From assembly GCA_035656335.1 (NCBI GenBank), contig DASRSS010000072.1, positions 1 through 13,256 of the forward strand: a stretch of DNA of 13,256 nucleotides. Direction: 5' to 3'. Position numbers and translations under genes: made by a program. Origin of the DNA: DASRSS01 sp035656335. Its GTDB lineage: Bacteria > Actinomycetota > Actinomycetes > Mycobacteriales > Jatrophihabitantaceae. This document shows, piece by piece, positions 1-6,953 of this stretch; the first letter of the stretch is position 1; every line of letters starts with the position of its first letter. The notes below the pieces were generated by a model. That model was not told where the DNA came from and did no database searches. It was given only the letters and a program-made list of their open reading frames with translations.

Positions 1-45
1 CGTTCTTTGGGGTGGTCAAGGAACGCCACCGACAGCGCGGAAAGG

Positions 46-882
46 TCAGTGGTATTCGTGGTCGGCGGAGGGGTACGCGCCGGAACGGACCTCGTCGGCG
101 TAGCGGGTGGCCGCGTCGCGCAGCACCGCGCCGACGTCCGCGAACTCCTTGACGAACTTCGCGGGCTTGCCCTCACCGCGTAGGCCGGCCATGTCCTGCC
201 ACACGAGCACCTGGGCGTCGCACTCCGGGCCGGCGCCGATGCCGATGGTCGGGATGTGCAGCGCCTTGGTCACCTGCGCGGCGACCTCGGACGGCACGAC
301 CTCGAGCACGACCGCGAACGCTCCCGCGTGCTGCATCGCCTTCGCGTCCTGCAGCAGGCGGTGCGCCGCCTCGTCCCCGCGGCCCTGCACGCGGTACCCG
401 CCGAACGCGTTCACCGACTGCGGGGTCAGGCCGATGTGCGCCATCACCGGGATGCCGGCTGAGACGAGCGCCTCGACCTGCGGGGCGACCCGCTGCCCGC
501 CCTCGAGCTTGATCGCCTGGGCGCCGCCGTCCTTCATGAACCGCGCGGCCGACTCGAGCGCCTGCGCGGGGGAGGACTGGTAGCTGCCGAACGGCAGGTC
601 GGCGACGACGAGCGCGCGCTTGGTGCCGCGGACGACGCCGCGCACGAGCGGCAGCAGTTCGTCGATGGTCACCGGCACGGTGGTGTCGTAGCCGTACACA
701 ACGTTCGCCGCGGAGTCGCCGACGAGCAGCACCGGGATGCCGGCGTCGTCGAAGACGCGTGCGGTCGAGTAGTCGTACGCCGTCAGCATCGGCCAGCGCT
801 CGCCGCGCTCCTTGGCCGCTTGCAGGTCGCGGATCGTGACCCGCCGGTTCGACACGCCGCCGTAAAGGCTGGACTGGGTCAT
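46..882 (-). CDS. panB: 3-methyl-2-oxobutanoate hydroxymethyltransferase (ketopantoate hydroxymethyltransferase)
   Basis: Cytoplasmic enzyme that transfers a hydroxymethyl group from 5,10-methylenetetrahydrofolate to 3-methyl-2-oxobutanoate, giving ketopantoate, the first committed step towards pantothenate and CoA. The 278-residue product is full length for the family and is a single TIM-barrel domain. Counting from the ATG at 880-882, the Mg-binding residues expected from E. coli PanB are all present: Asp56 in VGDS, Asp95 in VADLPFGSY and Glu127 in KLEGG; the expected catalytic Glu194 lies in VVLEVVP. MAHIGLTPQSV and GIGAGPECDAQVLVWQDM are also family signatures. The ATG is chosen because GAGG sits 6 bases upstream and MTQSSLYG lines up with the mycobacterial N terminus; an in-frame GTG at 892-894, with its own GAGGAG, would add four residues. 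It lies downstream of nadE on the same strand but is separated by about 145 bases, so it may have its own promoter. Confidence 0.96.
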   Translation of the reverse strand: MTQSSLYGGVSNRRVTIRDLQAAKERGERWPMLTAYDYSTARVFDDAGIPVLLVGDSAANVVYGYDTTVPVTIDELLPLVRGVVRGTKRALVVADLPFGSYQSSPAQALESAARFMKDGGAQAIKLEGGQRVAPQVEALVSAGIPVMAHIGLTPQSVNAFGGYRVQGRGDEAAHRLLQDAKAMQHAGAFAVVLEVVPSEVAAQVTKALHIPTIGIGAGPECDAQVLVWQDMAGLRGEGKPAKFVKEFADVGAVLRDAATRYADEVRSGAYPSADHEYH

Positions 883-888
883 GGCTTG

Positions 889-892
889 CCTC
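889..892 (-). promoter_or_regulatory. Ribosome binding site supporting the panB ATG start
   Basis: On the minus strand GAGG lies 6 bases before the ATG at 880-882. A second purine run, GAGGAG, lies just upstream and would serve the alternative GTG at 892-894 at a tighter 4-base spacing. I favour the ATG because the N terminus then matches PanB relatives. Confidence 0.5.
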
Positions 893-973
893 ACTTCTCT
901 CCTCGAGGCCGGATCGCCGGTCCCCGGGCACGTCAGGTGGACCCCTCAATCCTGCGCCCTCGCGCCGCGGTTT

Positions 974-995
974 GTCTCCCCGACACGGGCGAGAC
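974..995 (-). terminator. GC-rich hairpin between nadE and panB, possible terminator
   Basis: GTCTC and CCC pair with GGG and GAGAC around a 5-base loop, giving an 8-bp stem with one bulged G. It lies about 34 bases past the nadE stop and upstream of panB. No T-tract follows on the minus strand (AAACCGCGG comes next), so it is not a canonical intrinsic terminator. U-less hairpins are proposed to work as terminators in some actinobacteria, but this could equally be a leader structure of panB or chance folding of GC-rich DNA. Confidence 0.25.
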
Positions 996-1028
996 GATTC
1001 TCACCCCCCGCGCTGCGTTACCGCGGCG

Positions 1029-2762
1029 TCAAAGCGACAAATCCCGCCACCGGTTGGTGATGGGCAGCCGCCGGTCCTTGCCGAAGGACTTGAAGCTGAT
1101 CTTCGGGCCGGGCGGATACTGCCGGCGCTTCCACTCGGCCACGTCGACCATCCGCGCGGTGCGCACGACCAAGTCGTGGTCGAAGCCGGCGGCGACGATC
1201 TCCGCGACGCCCTGGTCGCCGTCCACGTACCGCTCGATGATCGCGTCCAGCACCTCGTAGTCCGGCAGCGAGTCGGTGTCCAGCTGGCCGGGCCGCAGCT
1301 CGGCCGACGGCGGCTTGTCGATCGAGCTCTGCGGGATCGGCGGGGTCTCGCCCTGCTCGACGGCGCGGGCGTTGCGCCAGCGGGCGAGCCGCCAGACCAG
1401 CGACTTGGGGACGTCCTTGATCGGCGCGAACCCGCCGACCGCGTCGCCGTAGATCGTGGAGTAGCCGACCGCGAGCTCGCTCTTGTTGCCGGTCGCGAGC
1501 ACCAGGTGCCCTTCGGCGTTGGAGATCGCCATCAGCGTCGTGCCGCGCACACGGGCCTGCACGTTCTCCTCGGCGAGGCCGGTCAGCGCAAGCGAGGAGA
1601 CAAACGCGTCCACCATCGGCGCGATGGGCACCACGCGGTAGTCGGCGCCGATCCGCTCGGCCAGCTCGGCCGCGTCCGACTTCGAGTGCTCGGAGGAGTA
1701 CGAGCTCGGCATCGACACGCCGTGCACGTTCGCGCCGCCGATCGCGTCGGCCGCGATGGCCGCAACGACGGCCGAGTCGATGCCGCCGGACATGCCCAGC
1801 ACGACCGAACTGAAACCGTTCTTGCGCACGTAGTCGCACAGCCCGGTGACCAGGGCGCCCCACACCTCGGCCTCGTCCGGGATCCGCTCGGCGACGTCGC
1901 CGCGGCGGGCTGACGGGGGTGGCTCGGGCGCCGGGACCCCGGTGTCGTACCGCTCTACCGCCATCGCCGCGTGCTCGACCGCGGGCGGGACGGCCGGCGC
2001 GGCCGCCAGATCGACGTCCACCAGGTAGAGGTCTTCGCGGTACTGCGGCGCGCGCAGCAGCACCTCACCGGACGGAGCGACGACCATCGAGTCGCCGTCG
2101 AACACCAGCTCGTCCTGCGCGCCGACGGTGTTCACGTAGAGCACGGGTGCGGACGCCTCGGCGGCCCGGCGGCGCAGCAGCGGCAGCCGGACGTCGTCCT
2201 TGTTGCGCTCGTACGGCGAGCCGTTGATGTTGACCACCAGGCCCGCGGCGGCGGCGCCGGCGACCGCGAACGGGCCGCCGTCCTGCCAGACGTCCTCGCA
2301 GATCGTCAGCGCGATGTCCACGCCCAGGTGCCGCACCATGACGAACCGGGAGCCGGAGGTGAAGTAGCGCCGCTCGTCGAACACCCCGTAGTTCGGCAGG
2401 TGGTGCTTGTAGTAGCGCGCGACGACCGCTCCGCGGTGGACGAACGCCAGCGCGTTGCGGGGCCCGCCGCCGGTGGTGCTGTCCTCGTCCAGGTAGCCGA
2501 CTATTACGGCCAGCTCACCCAGTCCCGCGGCGTCCAGGTCGTGGGCCAGCTGCCGCAGCGCGGCGCAGGAGGCCTGCCGGAACGAGGCCCGCAGCACGAG
2601 ATCCTCCGGCGGGTAGCCGGTCAGCGTCATCTCCGGGAACGCGACCAGGTGCGCGCCGCCGGCGGCGGCCTGCCGGGCGCGGTCCAGCACCATGGCGGCG
2701 TTGCCGGCCAGATCGCCGACCGTGTAGTTCACCTGGGCGAGGGCGAGGCGTAGGGATGGCAC
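1029..2762 (-). CDS. nadE: Glutamine-dependent NAD+ synthetase
   Basis: Last step of NAD+ biosynthesis: ATP-dependent amidation of deamido-NAD+, with ammonia made from glutamine in the same polypeptide and channelled between domains. The 577-residue protein has an N-terminal nitrilase-type glutaminase (about residues 1-260) with the Glu-Lys-Cys triad visible as Glu44 (FPEMTLTGYPPEDL), Lys119 (YYKHHLPNYGVFDE) and Cys155 (TICEDVWQDGG). A Pro-rich linker leads to a C-terminal NAD synthase domain with the PP-loop SGGIDS at 324-329 and the later TGNKSELAVGYSTIYGD motif. It is about 100 residues shorter than M. tuberculosis NadE and fits the shorter actinobacterial form. I prefer the GTG at 2760-2762 because the protein then begins MPSLRLALAQVN, a typical family start; an ATG at 2778-2780 would add six residues. 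Neither has a clear Shine-Dalgarno sequence. Confidence 0.95.
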   Translation of the reverse strand: MPSLRLALAQVNYTVGDLAGNAAMVLDRARQAAAGGAHLVAFPEMTLTGYPPEDLVLRASFRQASCAALRQLAHDLDAAGLGELAVIVGYLDEDSTTGGGPRNALAFVHRGAVVARYYKHHLPNYGVFDERRYFTSGSRFVMVRHLGVDIALTICEDVWQDGGPFAVAGAAAAGLVVNINGSPYERNKDDVRLPLLRRRAAEASAPVLYVNTVGAQDELVFDGDSMVVAPSGEVLLRAPQYREDLYLVDVDLAAAPAVPPAVEHAAMAVERYDTGVPAPEPPPSARRGDVAERIPDEAEVWGALVTGLCDYVRKNGFSSVVLGMSGGIDSAVVAAIAADAIGGANVHGVSMPSSYSSEHSKSDAAELAERIGADYRVVPIAPMVDAFVSSLALTGLAEENVQARVRGTTLMAISNAEGHLVLATGNKSELAVGYSTIYGDAVGGFAPIKDVPKSLVWRLARWRNARAVEQGETPPIPQSSIDKPPSAELRPGQLDTDSLPDYEVLDAIIERYVDGDQGVAEIVAAGFDHDLVVRTARMVDVAEWKRRQYPPGPKISFKSFGKDRRLPITNRWRDLSL

Positions 2763-2933
2763 ATCGCCAGTCTGGCGCATGGCTGTGATCGGGCTGCGAG
2801 CCTGCCCGGCGCAGTCAGGGGCTTAGGGCAGACTGAGGCAACATGTTCGTGACGAATCGGCACCAAGGCAACGTCTGACCGCTGTCGCACGTCATGATTT
2901 GTGAAGATCCGATCGACTGCGTACGGGAGTGCC
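2763..2933. other. Divergent intergenic region between nadE and the L,D-transpeptidase gene
   Basis: This gap must hold the 5' ends of nadE (leftwards) and of the transpeptidase gene (rightwards). I see no TANNNT box on either strand. A weak rightward candidate is TTGTGA (2899-2904) and TACGGG (2922-2927) with a 17-base spacer, but TACGGG overlaps the better supported ribosome binding site. I looked for riboswitch-like structure, since cell-wall hydrolase genes in actinobacteria can have one, and saw none. Confidence 0.3.
2925..2929 (+). promoter_or_regulatory. Ribosome binding site deciding the L,D-transpeptidase start
   Basis: GGGAG lies 4 bases before the ATG at 2934-2936. The upstream in-frame GTG at 2901 and the downstream ATG at 2964 have no comparable sequence, so this site decides the start. 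Confidence 0.5.
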
Positions 2934-4298
2934 ATGGGCTCGCAGGTCACGACGACGTCCGCCATGCGGAAGCCGACGCGCCGGCACCGGGCCCTGCTCA
3001 CGGCGGCCGCCGCCGCCGCGGTCGCCGCGCTGCTCGCCCTGACCGCCTGCTCCACGGGCTCGCCGCCCGGGGCGAGCGCCAGCGGGGTCAGCGACAACGG
3101 GACCTTCACCGGCGGCCCGAGCGACCCGCCCGGTTCGGGTGACCCCACCGGTTCGGCCAGCCCGCAGCAGGACGGCAGCGCGCTGGCCGAGATCACGACC
3201 TCGCCCGCCGGCCACTCGGTGAACCCGACCACACCGGTCACGGTCTCGGTCGCCGGCGGCACGCTGACCTCGGTGTCGATGCACAACGCGTCCGGCAAGC
3301 ACGTCACCGGCGCGCTGGCCACCGACGGCACGTCGTGGCACACCACCGAGGTGCTCGGCTACGGCAAGACCTACACGATCACGGCGCACGCGGTGAACGC
3401 CGCCGGCACGCCGACGACCAAGACCAGCCGGTTCACCACGCTCACGCCGTCGAACCAGACGATGCCGTACATCGACGACCTCTACGGCGCCGGCATCAAG
3501 AACGGCGGCAAGTACGGCGTGGCGATGGTGATCAACGTCGTGTTCGACGAGCAGATCACCCACAAGGCCGCCGCCGAGCGCGCGCTGAAGGTCACGACGA
3601 CCCCGCACGTCGACGGCTCGTGGTACTGGACGGACAACTCGCACGTGCACTGGCGGCCGGAGCACTACTACCAGCCGGGCACGACGGTCCGGGTCGACGC
3701 CGACGTCTACGGCGTGCGGGTCGGCAACGGCCTGTACGGCCAGTCCGACGTGCACCGGACGTTCACGATCGGCCGCGACCAGCGGACGATCGCCTACGAC
3801 ACCGCGCCCAAGAGCGTGAACAAGGTCAAGGTGTACCGCGACGGCAAGCTGGTGCGGACGATGAACACCTCGATGGGCCAGCACAGCGGCATCAACGTCA
3901 ACGGCAACTACATCAACTTCTACACGCTCGACGGCACCTACACCGTCCTCGGTTTCGAGAACCCGGCGAACATGTGCTCGGACAGCTACGGCCTGCCGGC
4001 GAACGCGCCCGGCGGCTACGCGTGTGAGGATATCTACTGGGCGACGAAGATCAGCACGGACGGGATCTACCTGCACGAGCTGGACACCACGATCTGGGAC
4101 CAGGACCACGGTCGGGACGTGTCGCACGGCTGCCTGAACCTGAACTACGCGAACGCGCACTGGTTCTACAAGCACTCGCTCGTGGGCGACCCGGTGACCA
4201 TTCACGGAGCCAAGGGCGCCCCGAAGCTGCAGCTGTGGCAGGGCGGCGACTGGAGCGTGCCGTGGTCCAAGTGGCTCGCAGGCAGCGCCCTGACCTGA
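2934..4298 (+). CDS. L,D-transpeptidase lipoprotein (Ig-like domains plus YkuD domain)
   Basis: Predicted to make 3-3 cross-links in peptidoglycan outside the cytoplasmic membrane. The 454-residue protein has a basic N region (RKPTRRHR), a hydrophobic stretch at about 20-36 and a lipobox LTAC with Cys39, so it should be a lipid-anchored lipoprotein. A Gly/Ser/Pro-rich linker (40-85) is followed by two Ig-like domains (about 85-175 and 175-280), a YkuD catalytic domain (about 281-415) and a C-terminal subdomain ending in GDWSVPWSKW, the layout of mycobacterial LdtMt2. Catalytic residues are visible: His381 (YLHELD) and SHGC with nucleophile Cys400. ATG 2934 is chosen for its ribosome binding site; GTG 2901 is the longer alternative. 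Two additional cysteines (348, 364) lie before His381, where I do not recall any in LdtMt2. The stop is 13 bases from glnA2, so the two are probably co-transcribed. Confidence 0.93.
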   Translation: MGSQVTTTSAMRKPTRRHRALLTAAAAAAVAALLALTACSTGSPPGASASGVSDNGTFTGGPSDPPGSGDPTGSASPQQDGSALAEITTSPAGHSVNPTTPVTVSVAGGTLTSVSMHNASGKHVTGALATDGTSWHTTEVLGYGKTYTITAHAVNAAGTPTTKTSRFTTLTPSNQTMPYIDDLYGAGIKNGGKYGVAMVINVVFDEQITHKAAAERALKVTTTPHVDGSWYWTDNSHVHWRPEHYYQPGTTVRVDADVYGVRVGNGLYGQSDVHRTFTIGRDQRTIAYDTAPKSVNKVKVYRDGKLVRTMNTSMGQHSGINVNGNYINFYTLDGTYTVLGFENPANMCSDSYGLPANAPGGYACEDIYWATKISTDGIYLHELDTTIWDQDHGRDVSHGCLNLNYANAHWFYKHSLVGDPVTIHGAKGAPKLQLWQGGDWSVPWSKWLAGSALT

Positions 4299-4311
4299 GA
4301 CACTGGACGGC

Positions 4312-5670
4312 GTGGATCGTCAACAGGAATTCGTGCTCCGCGCCCTCGAGGAGCGCCAGATCCGGTTCGTCCGACTCTGGTTCACGGACGTCCTCGGCAC
4401 GCTGAAGTCGGTGGCGGTCGCGCCCGCCGAGCTGGACGGCGCGTTCGAGGAGGGCATCGGGTTCGACGGCTCGGCCATCGAGGGGTTCGCGCGCGCCAGC
4501 GAGAGCGACATGCTCGCCCGCCCGGACCCGGCGACGTTCCAGATCCTGCCCGAGCACGACGGCTCGCCGGTCGACTCGGCGCGCATGTTCTGCGACATCC
4601 AGATGCCGGACGGATCGCCGTCGTGGGCCGACCCGCGCTACGTCCTGCGCCGCACCCTGTCGAAGGCCGCCGAGCGCGGCTTCACGTTCTACACCCATCC
4701 GGAGATCGAGTTCTTCCTGCTGAAGAACCGTCCCGGCGATGGCACCGAGCCCGAGCCGATCGACAACGGCGGCTACTTCGACATGACCGCCCACGACACC
4801 GCGCACGACTTCCGGCGCGCGGCCGTCAGCGCGCTGGAGAGCCTGGGCATCTCGGTCGAGTTCAGCCACCACGAGGTCGCGCCCGGGCAGCAGGAGATCG
4901 ACCTGCGCTACGCCGACGCGCTGTCGATGGCCGACAACATCATGACCTTCCGGCACGTGATCAAGGAGGTCGCGATCGCGCACGGCGCGCACGCGACGTT
5001 CATGCCGAAGCCGTTCCGGCTGCAGCCCGGCAGCGGCATGCACACGCACCTGTCGCTGTTCGAGGGCGACCGCAACGCGTTCCACGACCCGTCCGACGAG
5101 CTCTACCTGTCGAAGACGGCGAAGGCGTTCATCGCCGGTCTGCTCACGCACGCGCGCGAGATCACCGCGGTCACCAACCAGTGGGTGAACTCGTACAAGC
5201 GGCTGTTCGGGTTCGCCGGGCCGGGGCAGCTCGTCGAGGCGCCCACCTACGTGTGCTGGGGCCACGCGAACCGGTCCGCCCTGGTGCGGGTGCCGATGTA
5301 CAAGCCGGGCAAGGCGAACTCGACTCGCGTCGAGCTGCGCTCGCTGGACTCGGCGTGCAACCCGTACCTGGCGTTCGCCGTCCTGCTCGCCGCCGGCATG
5401 AAGGGCGTGGAGGAGGGTTACGAGCTGCCGCCGGGCGCCGAGGACGACGTCTGGTCGCTGTCGGACACCGAGCGTCGCGCGCTGGGCTACGACGAGCTCC
5501 CGCACAACCTGGCCGACGCGCTGCGCGCGATGGAGTCCTCGGAGCTGGTCGCCGAGACGCTGGGCGAGCACGTCTTCGACTTCTTCCTGCGCAACAAGCG
5601 CGAGGAGTGGACGGAGTACCGCGCCGAGGTCAGCCCCTTCGAGCTCAGGCGTTACCTGCCCATCCTCTGA
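4312..5670 (+). CDS. glnA2: GlnA2-type glutamine synthetase-like ligase, probable gamma-glutamylpolyamine synthetase
   Basis: Member of the type I glutamine synthetase fold. Its start (MDRQQEFVLRAL, then EERQIRFVRLWFTDVLG) is nearly that of mycobacterial GlnA2. In Streptomyces the GlnA2/GlnA3 group is reported to ligate glutamate to polyamines rather than to ammonia, so polyamine use is inferred here. The 452-residue length is normal. Active-site motifs are intact: Glu131 and Glu133 in PEIEFF, Glu188 and Glu195 in HHEVAPGQQEIDL, His244 and His246 in GMHTHLSLF, then NRSALVRVP and RVELRSLDSACNPY. The adenylylation tyrosine of GlnA1 is missing: the matching loop reads DDVWSL, with Trp381 where Tyr would be, so GlnE encoded 6 kb away should not modify it. 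The GTG start has only a weak GGA four bases before it. The 3' end overlaps the convergent MFS gene by 19 bases. Confidence 0.93.
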   Translation: MDRQQEFVLRALEERQIRFVRLWFTDVLGTLKSVAVAPAELDGAFEEGIGFDGSAIEGFARASESDMLARPDPATFQILPEHDGSPVDSARMFCDIQMPDGSPSWADPRYVLRRTLSKAAERGFTFYTHPEIEFFLLKNRPGDGTEPEPIDNGGYFDMTAHDTAHDFRRAAVSALESLGISVEFSHHEVAPGQQEIDLRYADALSMADNIMTFRHVIKEVAIAHGAHATFMPKPFRLQPGSGMHTHLSLFEGDRNAFHDPSDELYLSKTAKAFIAGLLTHAREITAVTNQWVNSYKRLFGFAGPGQLVEAPTYVCWGHANRSALVRVPMYKPGKANSTRVELRSLDSACNPYLAFAVLLAAGMKGVEEGYELPPGAEDDVWSLSDTERRALGYDELPHNLADALRAMESSELVAETLGEHVFDFFLRNKREEWTEYRAEVSPFELRRYLPIL

Positions 5671-6866
5671 GGGCCGCTGCCGACCTGCGCCGGTGGTTGA
5701 GCGACGGGGACGACGAGGATGGCGAGCACGGACACGGCGCCCACGAGCAGCAGCGCGCGCAGCGTGCCGAAGTGGTCGCCGAGCAGTCCGAGCGCGGGCG
5801 GGCCGGCGAGGAACGCCAGGTAGCCGATCGTGGACACGGTGCTGAGCCGCAGCGCCGCCCGCCGCGGATCGTCCGCCGCCGCCGACATGCCCACCGGGAA
5901 GCCGAGGCTCGCGCCGATGCCCCAGATCGCCGCACCGGCGAACGCGAGCCAGGTGTAGCCGAACACGACCAGCAGGCAGCCGACGATCGCCAGCGTGAAC
6001 AGCACGCGCAGCACCGGGACGCGTCCCCGCTCGTTCAGCAGCCGCGTGCCGAGGATGCGCCCGATGGTCATGAAGATCAGGAACACCGAGAACGCGATCA
6101 CGCCCACGGCCTTGCCGACGTGGTGGCCGTCGACGAACGCGACCGCCATCCAGTCGTTCGCGCTGCCCTCGGCGAACGCGGCGGCCAGAACCATCAGCCC
6201 GATCAGCAGTGTCCGCGGCTCCAGCCACGGCGAGCGCACGGCGACGTCGGCGCGGGCCTGGTCGGCCGCGTCCGGATCCTCGGTTGCGGGCGTGAACCAC
6301 GCGGCGCCGGTGTAGATCACCGCGAAGGTGAGCGCCGCCGCCACCCCGATGTGCACGCCCATCGGGATCCGCAGATAGGTCGCGCCCGCGCCCACCACCG
6401 CTCCGACCACCGTGCCCAGGCTGAACGCGGCGTGGAACCACGGCATGATCGCGCGCCCGATCGCGCGCTCGACGACCGTCCCCTCGAGGTTCTGCGAGAC
6501 GTCGGTGACGCCGATGCCGAGCCCCAGCAGGAACAGCCCGGCGGCCGCGAGCAGCATCGGCCCACGCAGCTGCACCGTGATCCCGGTCAGGACGACACCC
6601 GGCATCCCGACGGCGGTGCCCAGCCGCACGCCGTTCGCCGCGCCGATGCGGTGGTTGAGCCGACCGGCCAGCGGCAATCCCAGCACCGACCCGGCGGAGA
6701 TCGCGAGCAGCAGCACGCTGAGCCGGCCCGGGCTCAGCGCGAGCGCCGTCTTGATGTCCGGCACGCGCGAGGCCCACGAGGAGAACGCGAACCCATTCGC
6801 GGCGAACACCGCCAGGACGGCGTTCCGCGCGCGAATCGCCGCCGCAGACTCCAGATCGTTCGCCAT
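5652..6866 (-). CDS. MFS transporter, YbjJ-like
   Basis: Integral membrane permease of the major facilitator superfamily, 404 residues, with about 12 hydrophobic segments in two halves. The first segment contains FAANGFAFSSWASRVPDIK, characteristic of the YbjJ-like group; the loop after the second segment, LAGRLNHRIGAANG, fits the conserved MFS loop 2-3. A hydrophilic loop (about residues 200-220, PATEDPDAADQARADV) divides the halves. Substrate is unknown and no ligand can be read from the sequence. The ATG at 6864-6866 is preferred because purine-rich GGGACGGG precedes it; an in-frame GTG at 6885-6887 would add seven residues. It follows the ABC permease gene on the same strand after 87 bases, with no obvious terminator between, so read-through from the ABC operon is possible. 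The stop codon lies inside glnA2. Confidence 0.9.
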   Translation of the reverse strand: MANDLESAAAIRARNAVLAVFAANGFAFSSWASRVPDIKTALALSPGRLSVLLLAISAGSVLGLPLAGRLNHRIGAANGVRLGTAVGMPGVVLTGITVQLRGPMLLAAAGLFLLGLGIGVTDVSQNLEGTVVERAIGRAIMPWFHAAFSLGTVVGAVVGAGATYLRIPMGVHIGVAAALTFAVIYTGAAWFTPATEDPDAADQARADVAVRSPWLEPRTLLIGLMVLAAAFAEGSANDWMAVAFVDGHHVGKAVGVIAFSVFLIFMTIGRILGTRLLNERGRVPVLRVLFTLAIVGCLLVVFGYTWLAFAGAAIWGIGASLGFPVGMSAAADDPRRAALRLSTVSTIGYLAFLAGPPALGLLGDHFGTLRALLLVGAVSVLAILVVPVAQPPAQVGSGPQRMGR

Positions 6867-6899
6867 GCCCGTCCCGTCTCGCCGCACAGTGCTCGACGG

Positions 6900-6905
6900 A
6901 ACCTA
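6900..6905 (-). promoter_or_regulatory. Possible -10 box of the MFS gene
   Basis: TAGGTT on the minus strand fits TANNNT and would place transcription start near 6892, about 26 bases before the preferred ATG. A TTGACG lies at 6914-6919 but only 8 bases away, too close to act as its -35. Weak evidence. Confidence 0.2.
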
Positions 6906-6953
6906 TCTGTCGGCGTCAACCGGTAATGATCACGGGGTGGGTGTGGGCGTGCG

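Noticed and set aside
2763..2933. Riboswitch (cyclic di-AMP type) upstream of the L,D-transpeptidase
   Set aside because: Such elements occur before some actinobacterial cell-wall genes, but I see neither the conserved sequence blocks nor the paired stems, and little space remains once the divergent start of nadE is allowed for.
4312..5670. The ligase as the main glutamine synthetase GlnA1
   Set aside because: The N terminus and motif spellings match GlnA2 and the adenylylation Tyr is replaced by Trp381.
6867..6953. Intrinsic terminator between the ABC operon and the MFS gene
   Set aside because: No stable GC-rich stem followed by a T-run is visible on either strand in this gap.
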